From NCBI GenBank assembly GCA_964030785.1, contig OZ034978.1:7624595-7688594 (forward strand): a stretch of 64,000 bases of DNA. Direction: 5' to 3'. The stretch is from Siderastrea siderea (lineage: Eukaryota; Cnidaria; Anthozoa; Scleractinia; Rhizangiidae). A program made the position numbers and the translations under genes. The notes beneath the pieces were generated by a model that had not been told where the DNA came from, did no database searches, and was given only the letters and a program-made list of their open reading frames with translations. This document shows, one piece after another, positions 36,101-51,100 of the stretch; the first letter of the stretch is position 1, and each line of letters opens with the position of its first letter.

Positions 36101-39100
36101 ATTGTGCGCCCCAAAATGTATCATTGTACAATCTCTACAGGAATTATGGTCACAAGCTGCATGTATTCCTTTCCAACTGAGTATCTTATTTTAATTATTT
36201 AATTTGCAATGTCTGCTTTTTCTAGTTTCTCCGAAAGTTCTAAATACGTACGGAAACCCATCAACTGGTACGGACGAAACTCAATTTGTGCTTGCTCAGC
36301 GTATGCCTGTATAAATATTCACGCACAAGTTTTAAAAGACTCAGTCAATGCGGCTGCGATTCTTGTCACCTTCTTCAGTTGCAAGTTTGTACCGCATTCT
36401 TAGATTTTATGAAAAATGTTTTACTTCCACAAATTATTTTTAAACTGAATTAGACTACGGTCTCACTTTCTGCTCTGTCGGGGACAGTTGAGGAAAACGA
36501 GCAAGTGAGCGAGTGACTGCGAAATCGTCTGCAGGGTTGAAACGTGATGCGCGCGTCGAGCTGCTAGTGTAGTGAGACTATCCCTGAGTGGTAAGAGAGA
36601 CTGCTCGTAGTCTATACCTGAATTTCAACGTATACTACATGCGATGAACCCTCTTTGATGCATGTATATTCGTAACTTAAGCCTTCAAATGTAGTTCTTT
36701 CCGATCCCGATATTGAGCAAGCGGGAAACATCTCCCAAGACTCAGCGAACTTTTATCACTGCTTTTAAAGTGACAAATGAAAAGCACACGATGAAGGCAA
36801 GCAGATGTGAGGAAAAAATGTAGAGGCGAGAGTCAGTGGATTTCTAATTCCCTTTGAGCCCTTCCCCCTCCCCCTCCCCCTCCCCTGTCGATTTTTTGGC
36901 AAGTTGCAAACCAAATATTTCTTGGCTTTTATCCAGACATTTTCTCAAAACGTGCTGGGACTAGGGTCATTGAACACACCATGCTGGGTGGGTTCCCAAG
37001 TGAACCCACCAGGTTTCAACTTCTTTTATTTACTTTGACACAGTTTTTCACTAGCTAGCTCTGGCATGGCATTAAGGCGGGACAAATTTCAAAACAATCA
37101 GGTATCACAACCTAAAACCAAACCAATTACAAGATGCAGACAATCAAATGAGCCAATGAGAACTTGTAGCAAATACATGTGACCAGTGCCAAGCGTGGAA
37201 AAAACAACATTCAAGGGCGAAACAAATTGGTTGTCATTGCAGTATACGTTCTTAAGTGTTCTTAACTGTCTTAGTAGGCTGCCAAATTGTTTGAAGACAG
37301 TTTCCTAATACATAGGGTTTTCAGCCATAGCCTTCTCGCTCTCTTCTCGGCCGGGTCTTATTTGTTGTTGTTCTGTTTTCTTTTGTTTTATTTTTTGTTT
37401 TGTTTTTACCAACTGCTCATGGTGTAGCGACATTTATTTCTCGTGACAGCAGTAAACACAAACTGGCAAAAGATGTGTCATCTTGGCAGCCCCGCTAATA
37501 AAAGATGTGTCATCTTAAAAGTAGGATGTTTGCCACGGTCACAAAGAAACAAATAGTCTTCCGCTGATTGAGTTTCAACCAGGGTTTCAACTCTTTCTTT
37601 TTGTTTTCTTGTTTTGTTTTTTTTTTATTTCTCGTGACAGCAGCAAACACAAACTGGCAAAAGATGTGTCATCTTGGTAGCCCTGCTAATAAAGGATGTG
37701 TCATCTTAAAAGCAGGAATGTTTGCCACCGTCACAAAGAAACAAATAGTCTTCCGCTGGTTGAGTTTCAACCAGGGTTTCAACTCTTCCTTTTTGTTTTT
37801 GTTTTTTTTTTCTCAAACTTCATTGTTATGAGAAGTGAGAAGACTATGTTTGGCTCAGGTTGATCACGTATTTTGCTAAAAGCTGCTTTCCGACTAAGGG
37901 TCGCTGCTTTGAACTTTTTAAATATTTCTATGTTCATTTTGCCAGTTCGAGACTTAGTTATGCAGGCTGTTCTCATCCTTAACTCTACTTACTGTGACAG
38001 AGTAGGCTGACAAATCATTTCAAAAAATTGTCTTTGCACAAAGGTTTTGTAACCATAGCTTTCGTTTCTTATTCACGGACGGGTCATTATTATCATATGT
38101 TTGTTTGTTTGTTTGCTGTTGTTTATCAACTGCTATATATTTCTTGTGACGACAGCAAACACAAACTGGCAAAAGATGTGACATCTTGGCAGCCCTGCTA
38201 GTGAAAGATGAGTCATCTTAAGAGCAGGGATGGTTGCTACCGTCACAAAGAAACAAATATTCTTCAACTGAGTTTCAACTCTTTCATATTTTTGCTCAAA
38301 CATATGCATTATGCCTGTGAGAGCTGAGAAGACTTGTAATGTTACTCAGAGGGATTAGCCTGTATTAACTAAGTTATGGACTGGCAAAATGAACATCGCA
38401 ATAACTGAAAGTTCAAATATCTTTCCATGAATCAGAGTTATATTTAGTAAGTGGCAAAAATACTGTCAACTTGCTGGACAGTCCTTCTAACAAAAGAGGT
38501 GCCTCTTCCATCATCTGACTTGTTTAATAGATCGAAAAAGCAAAGCCGATTTCAAACACTACTGATTTCTTCTGATTCTTTCCTTAAACATCTTACTGCA
38601 ACCAGACCTTGTAAACAAATTAATGTGGATTAGCTGAAAATATTATTATTATTAATTTTAATAAATAAATTTGGTATCCAACTAGTCATACACTGCTGTT
38701 TTGCGTTTGTTCAATCCACACAAATTCCTGCCGAAATTATAGACATTATAGTGCTTTTATTGAGCACTGATCGAAGCCCACCCAAAATACTGGCGAGAAA
38801 AACCTGGCATGTAATTTGTGTAACTTCGCTTCGTGATTAGCAATGATCTATAGCTGTAAGGAGTCGACGAAATCTTAAATGCAACCAAGGCATATCTGAG
38901 TTAAATAACAACGCTGTTAAATTCAGTGAAACAGTGGCAGATCAAACACGTGGGGTCGTCTCTCATATACCGGCATGTGGCTTTGTTCAGTTCTTGTAGC
39001 CCTCTAATATTTTTCCATGCCGACAAGACTACTGAGCTAGCAGCTACCATTATACCAGTAATGATTCTGTGTGGCTTACAAATAGATTCAACTTACCAGA

Positions 39101-42100
39101 GTCCACTACGCCAGATTTTGTAAAGGACATTAGGGAAGATTTTTCTAATCTTGTTCACTGTAATCTAGTTTGAATTTATCCCATTGTGTGATACAAAAAG
39201 AAAACAAGATGTCGATTCCCAGACTTCAAGGATAACGTCAATCTAATCACATCGCTTTTAGGCTTCAGAAACGAGTGCACTGACGGTATTGGAAGGAAAA
39301 TAGCCACTGAAATCAGCGTTTAACAACCACTTGTGACATCGCATCGTTTCTCAAGAAAATGAAACCAGAAACTGCAAGAAAACACTTCATTGATCCTTCT
39401 CGTTACCGGCATCCGGTGACAAATAATGATGTACAAAAGTTAAAAGACCTCCTGGTTGCGCTCCTGTTCGAAAGTTTATTCTTGGCGAAAGTCCATCGCA
39501 GAGTTTTCTTGTTAAACTCAACAGTCAAATACTAGTCGCATCCAACCAACAGAACAAGGGTTATTATTTTGCTTTTTGCCGCGTTCTTTTTTATTTTTTA
39601 TTTTTCAATTGCTCACACCTTGAGCGGTCTCACCTTGCTGCAGATAAATTTTATAAATGAGTCTTTGGTTCGAATTTCCTATTTGATTGACCAAAATTGT
39701 CTGGTGATGACTTTTGAATGATGCATAACACTCCCGTACGAAAATTTATGGCCTGACACAAGCGAAATTCCAGCCAGACAAATGTCCCGCTAAACAGAGA
39801 GAATTGAGCGAGAAAAAACTCAGCGAAAATTAGGCTGACACGAGCGGGAAAAATGAACGAGAATGGAACGAGACATTTGTACCACCGCGAAATTGGAGCG
39901 CCTTTATGAGCGGTAATCTGGCGAGATTCAGGCCCGATTCATGGTAGGAAAAATCCCGCTAGCGAGCGAGACGACAACAGCGGTTTTAGTGGTTCGAGTA
40001 GCTCTATATCTCTATATATATCTAGTACAACGAACAACAATTTCAAAATACATGTGTTAGGTTTATTTTGTAACCTTTGTACACAATAAAATTGCATTAG
40101 TGGTGTAAGAGGCTAAACTAGCACACGTTGTAATAAAGGTAAGACCCACAACATTTTTTACAGCTAGGCAAAGGTTAACCTGGAATTGATATGTTTACGG
40201 TACGGAGCTTGAAGGAAACTACAATTATTTCTCATGATCAATGTCGAGCTCGGCAGTATAAAATGTAGATAATCTTGTGCCACTGATAATTATAATTTTC
40301 AAGGACACTTTGCTCACCTCAGTATAAATTGTGGTCAGTTCTTCCATATTCTTTCCTTTGTGGAAAAATGGACTTCAATACAATTCGAGAGTGACTTCAA
40401 TTTGCAGCAATTTGCAGCAGATCAAAGAACCTAAATTTATCGTGGCGAACATTATCCTTTGGAGCCAATCCGACCGAGCAGACATTTACAAAACGGCTTC
40501 AGATCTTCGCTCCAGGAAAGCGAAACATTAAAATCGTTTCCCAATTGAACTGCATAAGTACTTCACGCTAAAACTGTCCGCGCTTTTCTATGTTGTAAGT
40601 CAAATTACCAACGGTCGAGAATGTTTTCACCTCAATTTTGTAACGCGATCGGGCAGGATAATAAGAAAACAATCGTTTCACAAAAGTTGGCCAATTAATT
40701 TACGCCTCAGCTGTCCCAAGGGAACTTTGCGATAAAATCCGACGCATGCCTGTCACGAAATGTGGAGTAATGGTGCTTTATTCGCCGAAACTGTTCAGAA
40801 TCTTCCACTTGGAAAAATATTTTTTCAGTGCATTGTCATAAAATAAAACACACATATAACGGATAGCCGTTGGCACAAAAACGGACCGTAATGTGAAACC
40901 AGTGAGACTGAATCGTTCGGATCAGTCGGATAACTACAAAATCTAAGCTTAAATCGTGGTGAGTTTTGGCTCGTGTTCAGTCTGTTATATGTTGTATTGA
41001 GAAAGATATAAGCTTAATGAAATAATGAATCCTAATTAATTTAAGGTTTGACTTCGTAAACAAAACACATTAGATGTTGGGCTTTTGTTAGGTTTCTCAC
41101 TAATTCAGGCTAGAGTTAGGCTTGAATAAGACTTTGTCAAGCCAGACATTTTCGTACGGGAAGCACTCAGACCAGATATATAATCAACAAATTTCTCTTT
41201 ATCTTTGTCTCGTTGATTCTGGCCGCATTCTCGCTCATAATACAGCCAGACAAATGTCTCGTTGAGTTTTACGTAGCTTTTCAATAATGATAAGTTCAGT
41301 CTCGCCCTGTCACGTTCAAATCTAGCCAAATTCCCGCTCGGACAGTGGCAAGACAAATGTCTCGTTCTCGTTGCAAAGCGAGACAAATTTCGTGTCTCGC
41401 TTTGTCCCGTTCCGTTCTCGCCGCGAAAAAGGCTTTCTGGCCAGAATCAGGCTGGATTCTTGCCGTGTCTGGCTGTAAATTTTCGTACGGGCTCCTCTAT
41501 GGGAAAATCAAGTCACGTTTTATTATGACTTGATGACATGTATAAGTCAGTCCTTATGTCTCCGCTGTTCTGGTTTACATTTGATGTAGGGACATTTCGA
41601 TCATGAAGCGGCAGACTAGGATGCCTTCCGGTAAGCCCATTAGATACACTTGAAAAACCCCTCACAAATTGTTAGAAAAGTTTTCTATGAATTTGTATGG
41701 GACAACAGGAGGTACTTACAGTTCGCGCTTTCTCCGTCCTGTCACGGATTGAGTTAGATTAGTTCAGTAACTGTACTCGCAGAAAAGTTTCTGAAAAGTG
41801 TGTCATTCCACAGTGGGTTATACTGCTGGAAGAAGGCTCAGTTTATTTCCTTTGGGCATTCCCTTTGGCAGCTATCGAAAGCATATCGAGTAAGCTCGGT
41901 GTCATTTGTTTAGAAAAAGGTAACATCTTTTGGAGGAAGGCCCTAACACCCTTCCATGAACTTAAAAGACCAAACACAGTCAGTAGTGCCATTAAGCATC
42001 CTTGAGCAGCAAAGTTGTGAGCATGTCTTTTCGTTCTAGAAGTGTGAATAAACTTCAAGAGTCAATGGACATTTTCATGGATAAAATTTTTTTCGCAAAC

Positions 42101-45100
42101 TGTTGATGACTTTTGTTTGTACTTATGGCATTATACCATTCCAAGAGCTTTGAAAAGAGATCTTAAACATTAGGGATTTGGATCACTGTAGGCAAAAATA
42201 GATTTCTATTTGCCCAGCATGGCAGTTTCTAACTATGAATTAACAATTTAGGTGTAACCATTTTCTTCTGACACATATAGATATGTGATGAAGTGAAGTG
42301 TGACTTCAGGATCATGCAGTTTACAAATAAATTCTTACCCTGGAAAAAATTGATAAGTTTATTTCCGTTGAAAGGATAACATTTTGGGTTCATATAAAAG
42401 AGATTTAAAGTGTTACTATGATCAAAAAATCACTTTTATTTTTTCTTCGGATTTCGAAACTATGTTTATTAAACACTCCCCAAGCGAAATTATAAGCCTT
42501 AATTTTGAGAAGAAGACCGTTAATTTAAACTGCAATTTTCCGTTTTAATGGTCCGCCATTATTACACCAGAAAGGATACAATGACGTCATACACTCATGA
42601 GATGTAGAATGCAGTGTGTGTGAAAGTGCCTTATTTAGTATGCAGCACGGGAGTTTTGAGCTTTCACACTCTCAAACTCGTGTTTTGCATAATTTGTAAG
42701 CCGCGTTCACACACTACATTTTACAGCTCTTGAGTGTATGACGTCATTGTATCCTTTCTGGTGTAATAATGGCGGACCATTAAACCGGAAAATTGCAGTT
42801 TAAATTAACGGTCTTCTTCTCAAAATTAACGCTTATAATTTCGCTTGGGGAGTGTTTAACAAACATAGTTTCGAAATCCGAAGAAAAAATAAAAGTGATT
42901 TTTTGATCATAGTAGCACTTTAAGTGAGTTTTTTGGTCACTTGAAGCAAGTTGAGTGCTGACTTCTGACCCATGAAGTGAACTTATTTATTTATTTCATT
43001 TTTATTTATTTTTTAATTCAAATATTTTATTAGATATTAGTAATTACACGAAAAAGTAACAGTTACCTATACACTGTACGTATAACAGAAGCGTTTTACA
43101 AGTGAACTTATTTATGCTGAGCTGTCTTGCTCAAATCCATATATTCTTTTTAAAACAGAGGAACTGAACCACACTGTGTTATGTTATCGTGAACACAGAG
43201 CTTTCTCATTGTGTTAAAAAAATTTTGTGCATTTATTTTGTTTTGAGACCAAAACACATTATGAGCTCTGTGGAGTGACATAAACATAAACATGGTCTTG
43301 AATACTTTCGTTATTACCAGGTAATTTGGACAGAACCTTGGTTACATATTTCGAGATTACTCAAATAAGAATGTGTTTGAATCAAAACTTACAAATGAAG
43401 CAATAGTTGTTATAGATCAAAAGCTGTACATTTTCATAAATCGCTCTGAGCAAATAATTTAATTTGTAATTTGTTACTAGTAGAATTTTCTTCTTGAAGG
43501 TGCTTGCTTTGTGATATAAGTTATAAACTGAAATTGATATTTGTAAACTCCTTCTTTCACTCAGTGATATTTTATCATCTGTTGTTGTCTTTTACTGCCA
43601 TTAATTTTTTATTTTGTTCCAAGTGGTAACAGACATTTTAGAAACAATCAAGTGGCACAATGGCTTGGTCGTGGGGTTTTATTTTCTGAGTCTGTTGAAA
43701 ACAAAAAAAAATACTTCTCATCTACATCAAAGAGTAAATACGCTCGGCAAAAGAATGCCACATGGTGGGCGAATAATTCGTATGAATACATAATGAGAAA
43801 CAACAATAGCATGAACATATGAATACTTCACGACCCCAAAATTTTGGGTATACATTTCAATTGGCATGAACTTAATTGTCATGCTGCTTGATTACTCTAC
43901 TCATATGATGTGAGGCGGATACATCACTACATGTTAAGACTTTTTCCGGATGTGTTGGCCAAGTTCACTCACTGAGTTCTTTAACTGTTTGCCATCTGTA
44001 ACATGGTGAGTGAAGTCTGGCTAAAGTACAAAACTGCTGAGGCAATGGGTAGTGGAGTGGATAGCCTGGATGCCAGAGCATGAAAACTGTTTTCTTGTTT
44101 TCTCCAGACACCTCTCCCACCCCCTTGGTAGTTTTCTGCTCTCCCTGTACTTTCGCTGTCTCAAAATCAGCGTTCAAACTTAGCTAACACCCAACAAATT
44201 GAGGACTGTGAACAGTCTATTAGAGAGGCCCTGTTAGGGTAAATTCCGACAAGCGACATTGCCTTGAAACAGCGACATAAGACAGATGAAATGGCAACAA
44301 ACAACATAAAGATGGATTGAAACTGCGACAGCGATGAAGACAAGCACAAATACAATAGTAAAATACCCACAGGGACATGGCTTGCTCCTCAATATGTGAA
44401 ATGAAGGGTTTTGAAATTCAGACTAGGGACATACGTACCCTCCCTAAAAGGGCCTCATTAGAGCTCAATCAATATCACAGTTTAAAAGAGTAATATACAC
44501 CAAATTGAAAAAAACGTTGTCGGGTAAAAAGCACAAACCATGCACTATACGACCCAATGGTTTTCTGGGAAGCGGAAGAACCTGCTTTGATTCTCAGAAA
44601 CCCTGCACATCAATATGGCACAGAAAAAAATAGAACTGACAGATATACTCCAAAACCTCTCCATGAATTAAAAAATACCTTGAATATCAATAAACGGAAC
44701 AGAGTAACAAGCTTGCTGTGCTGTTTTCCCAGAATTCCATTATGTTGCATCGTTCATGGTGTAGACTTTTTACCAGACAATGTTTTTCCAATGAGGTGTA
44801 TATTGAAAGAGGGTATGTTTTCTTTATTTTAGGTAAAGGCAGAGAATGAACAACTGAGAAGAGATCATAGTCATCTCAAGAAGCAACTCAGCAGGAAAAT
44901 TAGCTTTGATGATGAACGTTTACAACAGATGGAAAATGATGAGCTCTGGGAAAAGGTAGTTAAATACTTTCGGTCATAAGAATTTTTTTTAAGCTTGCAT
45001 TTACGCTGCCAGGTTATAAAAAGGAAAAAGGAAATTAAGGATGGTGCCTGCTAATACAGAGGTATTTTTGCAACGGTTATGACTATGGGGAGAAGGCAGA

Positions 45101-48100
45101 TCTTATAATTAGCAAGGGCTATTGGATTCCGGCTAAAAAGGAAAATGTGGGTAACCATGTATTTTTCAGAGATAAAACCATTCTTAAAAAGTTGTAAAAT
45201 ACAAAGAATGTATGGCATTTTCTTTCCAAATTTAAGCTCAATTATCTCTAAAAAAATGCATGGTTTGCCCCCAATTTTCTTTTTGGATTCTGATAGCCCT
45301 TGCTAAGGTCTGCCTTTTCCACATAGTCGTAAACCACGTAAAAACACCTTTGTATTAGTAGGCAGATTCCTTAAGGTGATTCCATTCAATTGCACTGCGC
45401 ATCCTTTCTGCGCTTCATTTTTTGCTTGATTCGTGCGCGCGCACGTTCGGAACTTGGTAGGATTTCTATGAAAAATGAGCCGTTCAGAGAAATGAATGGT
45501 CGAATTCTCCAAAACGAACTCGGTGACCCCACTTTTTTATTCCATTTGTTTGAAGAAAATACGACTTTGCATGATATATCCAAATTTTGAAAATTTTTCA
45601 TTATTCAATTTTCAAATATTCCGATTAATTCACTATTACAATCTGATTTTAGGCATTTCACTGGAAGTGTGCAGATGCTCGATTTGCCTATTATTTCGTT
45701 ACTTTCCTGTTTAAAGCAACTTTAAGGCGTTTTACTGTAACACTGTTTTGCTATCACAAGAATAATGCTTATATTTTATTGCTAGTAATAACTTCGTTAA
45801 AATAGTGGGTGTCTCTGGTACATGGATAGGTTTTTTAATATTGCTGTCGATAGCTAGCAAGGTAACTATGTACTACAGCCCTGTAGCATAAAATCAGACA
45901 TGGTGACCCCCTCTTTTTATTTTATTTTTTCAATGTACTGGGTGTAATTAATAACTGTGCAAAGTTTCAACAAATTCTCATTACAACTTCTTTTTCGATG
46001 GAATCACCTTAAGAAACCCTAATATCTCGGACCAGACCTGAGATGCACAGAACATATGTGCAGTAACAAACGGAGGCACCATCCTTAAAAGAAATAAAAG
46101 AAATAGTAGGGAAGGCCATCATAGAGAGCTATAGAATGCAAGTAAGATGGTCGTCCTAACTGATGTTCACTTTCACTCACATCATGGTATAACAATCATC
46201 CAGTGAACTTTCTACAGCGAATAGGAGTCAAACATTGACACACCTTTTTTTTCAACCATATAGAAGTGCAGGAACCTTACCACCAAATCACATGAAATCT
46301 TTGTTCAAAAAGGGATCTTTCAAAAGGGGCAGGATGCACAACTTGCATGGAAAGTCACCCAAATTAATGGCCCGGCTAGAAAACTGGAATTTATTGAGTT
46401 AATTAAGGAATGATTTAACAATATTTATTTGTGCATTTATGAAACTGATTTATTCATGGGACATATTTGCATTTTTCTCATCAGCTCACCAGGCTAGAAG
46501 AGGAGAAGCTAAGCCTGGGACAAACAGTTTCTGACCTTGCAGCAAGCAAGGAAACTTTAACAAAAGAGGTAGAAGAACTTTTAACAAAAAATCAGTCACT
46601 GGAGAAAAAACTGACCACAAGCAAGGGTCAGGTATGGTGATTTCTTGTTAATTTTTATGTTAAGCTTTAACAAATTACAGACGAAATTTCAGACAAAGAT
46701 GACTAAACGTGTAGGGCATTTGGGATCGCACAAAACTATACATCTCACTGGCCCCAGGCACACGGATACAACATTCCCTACGGAGGGTATTTTTGGTTTG
46801 AGCCCCCACCCCTCTCGAAACTCCAGTTTAGGCTCATACACAAAATTTTGACCTTTAAGATTGATTTTTGACCTTTAAGACTCTCCCCCCCCCCCTCAGA
46901 ATTTCCAGTGACCCTCTGTGGTGGGGGTATGGATATTTTCTGGAACCACACATTAAACAACGTTGCACATTGTTGAATTCAACATGTTACGTTTGGTCAA
47001 CATGCGGGATAATGTTGGATGATGGTGAATGATGTTGGATGACGTTAAAACGAAATTTGATTTCCATGACATGTTGAATTCAACAATTTTCAACGTTGTT
47101 GAAAAGAAATGTTGCATCCGTATATCTGGGGCTCTAAATTAAATCGGGTGAAAACCGTAAATGTCGCAGAAACAGAAAACACTCCCAGATTTTTATAAAA
47201 AGAACCACACTTTCCTGTGTAACTGATCACGTTTGTTTTCACTCCTGCCAGCTTGCACATTGTGAGGAGGAACTCAACGAATCTAAAGATCTCAATGTAT
47301 TTCTCCAGGATCAGATTGATGAAATTAAGATGCAGGTAAGAAAATTGCCACTTACCATAAAAAGAAATTGAACTGTAGGATAACTGAATGACCAGAACAC
47401 TCGTAAATCCTCAAAGGAAGGTTGAATCACTTGAAAACGACACTGGTAGCAGCCATCTTGGATTGACTCTTGGAAAACTGGGGCGAGAACAAATGGAAGG
47501 AACATCCACTCAGGGGGAGACAACGGTCGCGGGGGGGGAGGGGGTCGGGGCGGAAAAGGGGGGCATTCAATAACGTTCCGCACGTGACTCCGCCCTGAAG
47601 CTCAAATCCTTTTCCTTCAATAGACCTTTTGTTCTTTTAATCGAAATGGTACCGCTTCTTTCCCCTGTCAAAACGCAACCCTGTTTAGTTCTTACAATAG
47701 CTGTGGCGATAAAAAACAGAGTAGCCTTCTTCGCGTTGGTGGTGTGGAAAAAGACAAGATTGAAAAGGGTTTGCTAAAATCGTGAACCAGAATCTCCAGA
47801 ATCAGTATTTTCAGATGATTTGGGTTTTTGGTATACCGACTGATTGTGATAGGGAATAAAGGCACGTAAAGATGTCACTCGTATCAGTATGTATGGAAAT
47901 TTTGTTGAAAGTTTATAAACTGGCAGGACCACAGTGACAAGGCGTTGACAGTTGCCGGATCTTAAGTAGACCTTGGTCAGTAAAAGATTTGAAGTAAAAA
48001 TATATATATACGGAACGACATATCCTTACGGCAGTTAAAGAAAGACACAGAAGACGAAAAAACATAAAGTAAAAAATCAGTGTATGCAACAAAAAGTAAA

Positions 48101-51100
48101 GAAATTGCCCAAATTTTGTAGACCCTGGCAAACCTTGTAAACAGGGATTATCAAGGACACTCAGACCGGAAGACGAGTACGAATACAGCTTTTCAAACTT
48201 AAAATTGTCATGTGTCATACCAGTCTCATTCCTAGAACATTCTTCTATGATGGTAAACAACAAGCACCAGTTAGGGTCGAGAGAACATCGCTTGGTTGAA
48301 ATGCAGATATCGTATTCGTACCCGTACTGTGATCTGATGGTCGCTATTAAAAGCAAGAAAACGTCCGTCGGGATCTCTCTGCAGCATCGTTTGCCTGACG
48401 TACTCATGCCCGGGGCTCACGCAAATCTTTGTTCGCTCCGGTTGATGATGAAATATGCTTACTTGAAACATCTGTACCACTAGTCAGCAAGTTTTTATTA
48501 TGTGAAATCTTTTATATATTTGGTGTTGCGCCTGTGGAAAAGTGTTCAGAAAACCATTCAAACTGGCCCCATGTGTTAACCTGTTCAATATCTTTTTCTG
48601 GTGGTCGCTTTATAACAGTAATTCTGGTTTGACTTCTGGGCGTTGCATTTCAGAGTACAAACAGGCCTCTCTCTCTCTCTCTCTCTCCCCCCCCCCCCCC
48701 CCTTGTTTTTGTTCGAAATGTTACCTTCATGGCTTTCCACATTCCCCTTATTCTTCGTTATCAGAGAGCACGTCACAACGGCTTAACCTCTTTAACAAGC
48801 GAATGAAAATGGATTCACATTTTGAACTTTTATTCATATCAACGTTCCCCTTTAACAGTTTTGTTTCTCTGACATCAACAGGCATCAATGGACCAGCTGT
48901 CAAGAACGTCACTATTTTCTGAAATGTCTGACCTGTCTGTGACAGGAGTTGATGACGGCGATCAACACAAGGCATTAGACGCGGGCACGTCAAAACTAGT
49001 ACGTTTAGTCATTTTTATTACCTTGATATTCACAGTTCGCTTGACTGATTTTCTTGGTGTCTCGACGTACCGAATTTCGACAGTTTTGCAATTGCCTAAA
49101 CGTGTGCGCATAGGTTCTTTCGCTTTTGTGCTACGGAGATCTAAAAAATTCCACCCCATCGCACAAAGGCGTTAGCCAATCACTGAAAATCAATTCCCAT
49201 TGGCCATCGAAGTCTCCCAGTCTCTTTCTCTAAAAAAGTCTTGCATGAGGGAAATAAATGTGCCAGTTGGGACAAAAAAGAGGCGTAAGTTTAATTAACC
49301 ACATAAAGTCACTTTCTTTGCAGATGGGTACAGAGCTAAGAACAGTTGCCAGTCTCCACGGTTCTCCTAAGCCGTTGAAAGCTTCCTCGTCGCTGGGTCT
49401 GGGCCAGAATTCAAATAAGCGCCACAGGCCCTACAGCAGCCTAAGCGACGAAGATACAGATGACAGTGATCTGGAGTATGATGAAGACGAATTAGAGATT
49501 GAAGTTGGAACAGTGGCGAGAAATCGAGACTTTTATGCACAACTTGAGGAAGAGGAGAAGGCTAACGCTCAGGTAACATCTTATTTCTCCTCTAAATTTC
49601 CATACAAAATCAACTCCTTGGGTAATAAGAATAAAGAAGCTGATCAAAGATGTCAATGTTCCCCATGTCTGAGGACATTTCCGTAACTAGAAATATTAGA
49701 AATGCACGGAGGCCAGTACGGGGAATTGACAGATTTTAACTACGACGGACCGACACCATGCTAACTGTACTGACACATACGTGAAGTAAACTGTGACTAT
49801 GACTGTGATATTTAAGACTAAAATATTTGAACAACATACCCTAAGTTCAGTGGCTTGTTTCATGTTCAAACTTATCTCTCAGCTTCTGGTGAGCGGTTTC
49901 GTCTGTTACGGATTTGAAAACGAAACAGGACTGTTTGCAGGCAGTTTATAACCCAGCCATGAAACTGAAATAATTGTTGTTGATGCAGTTGAGTTGCAAC
50001 CAAAGGGGTCATTTATCATTCGATTTGTTTTACACCAGACTTACAGACTACAAGAGTTGTTCTTGCACAGATGTACTGTTTGTCACAAAAACATGCACTG
50101 AACATCTGTGCCTGCCCGTATGCCAACACTGTTCAACGCTGTCAATTTATTGGCCGTTTGTGCATAAACACGCATAAAATAACTCAGCCAGACAATAACA
50201 ACAAAAACGTCAAATTCATCAAATTTTAAAGTTCTACGTAGTATTCTTCTTAACCGTGTTACTGGAAAAGAAACTGATTTTTAAGTCGCAAACTGAATTA
50301 CAAAACTCAGCCCCATGTGTCTGCTATGTTAATAACTTTCTACTCCACCTTTTATTGTTTTCCCCCATTTTTAAACAACGTGAATATAGAGCCGTGGTTG
50401 TAACATTTTTTAAAAATGTTTTATTTCCAAAACCGCACTGTCAAGACATGAAATTGTTTTCAGTAACAGCTACTAGAACATGCAATAACAGCTTTGTGGG
50501 CTTATTCAATAGTTTAAATTATAGACTCGATCTATAGATAGATAGATAGAAACTTTATTAACGTGTCTAAAGTGTCTAGCAGTGGGGAATCCCCCTGCTA
50601 ATAGGGGACACCTAACTAACAGTTAAAGGTTACTATAAGATAACTATAATAACAATGAAAAATATAAAATTAACTGTGGCACATACACATAAAATAACTA
50701 CAAGACTACATACATAAAGAACTAGATCAAAAAATGTTCTTTTTGATCTCTTTTGCAGTTGAAAAAGGAGATTAAAGAAGCGCACGAAGAATTACGAACG
50801 TTATACGAAGAGCTCCGAAGTTCCCACAAGAGCTTGGACTCGGTTGAAGTCGAAGAGTTGGACCCTAACTCGGATTTCAAACCTGGTTGCCTCACGGCTT
50901 TTGTGAAGAGTTTCAGAGATGTTTTGGAAGACATGATAAGCGACAACGACACAAGGACCATGGTAAGTGGTGCACACATGCCAGTGTAAGGGAAGTCTCG
51001 GAGAGTTGTCGAAGATCTGTGGTGAGTTAAAGCTACACGTTTTATGAAAAATTGAAGAAAATATGTGTGTGAAAGTTTGATTTTTTTCAACTTTTCTGCC

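Larger units (their letters stand above)
29411..44832 (+). other. Giant intron 2 of the BICDL1-type gene (15.4 kb)
   Basis: This single intron makes up more than 60 percent of the gene. It contains minisatellites (32,340-33,110), a triplicated 191-bp repeat, two large foldback elements and a candidate antisense gene. The flanking exons join in phase 0, and alignment of coiled-coil blocks to the family leaves no obvious missing exon. Confidence 0.85.

Noticed and set aside
37431..38300. Repeat array considered as a CRISPR
   Set aside because: Eukaryotic intron context, 191-bp near-identical units without short unique spacers, and no cas genes.
39360..39540. Possible exon near 39.4 kb in intron 2
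   Set aside because: Short frames with stops and no paired splice sites on either strand.
47913..48407. 164-codon minus-strand frame in intron 5 of the BICDL1-type gene
   Set aside because: Longest unassigned frame, but it has no recognisable motif, overlaps other frames on both strands and shows no polyadenylation or splice support. It is possibly chance or repeat-derived.
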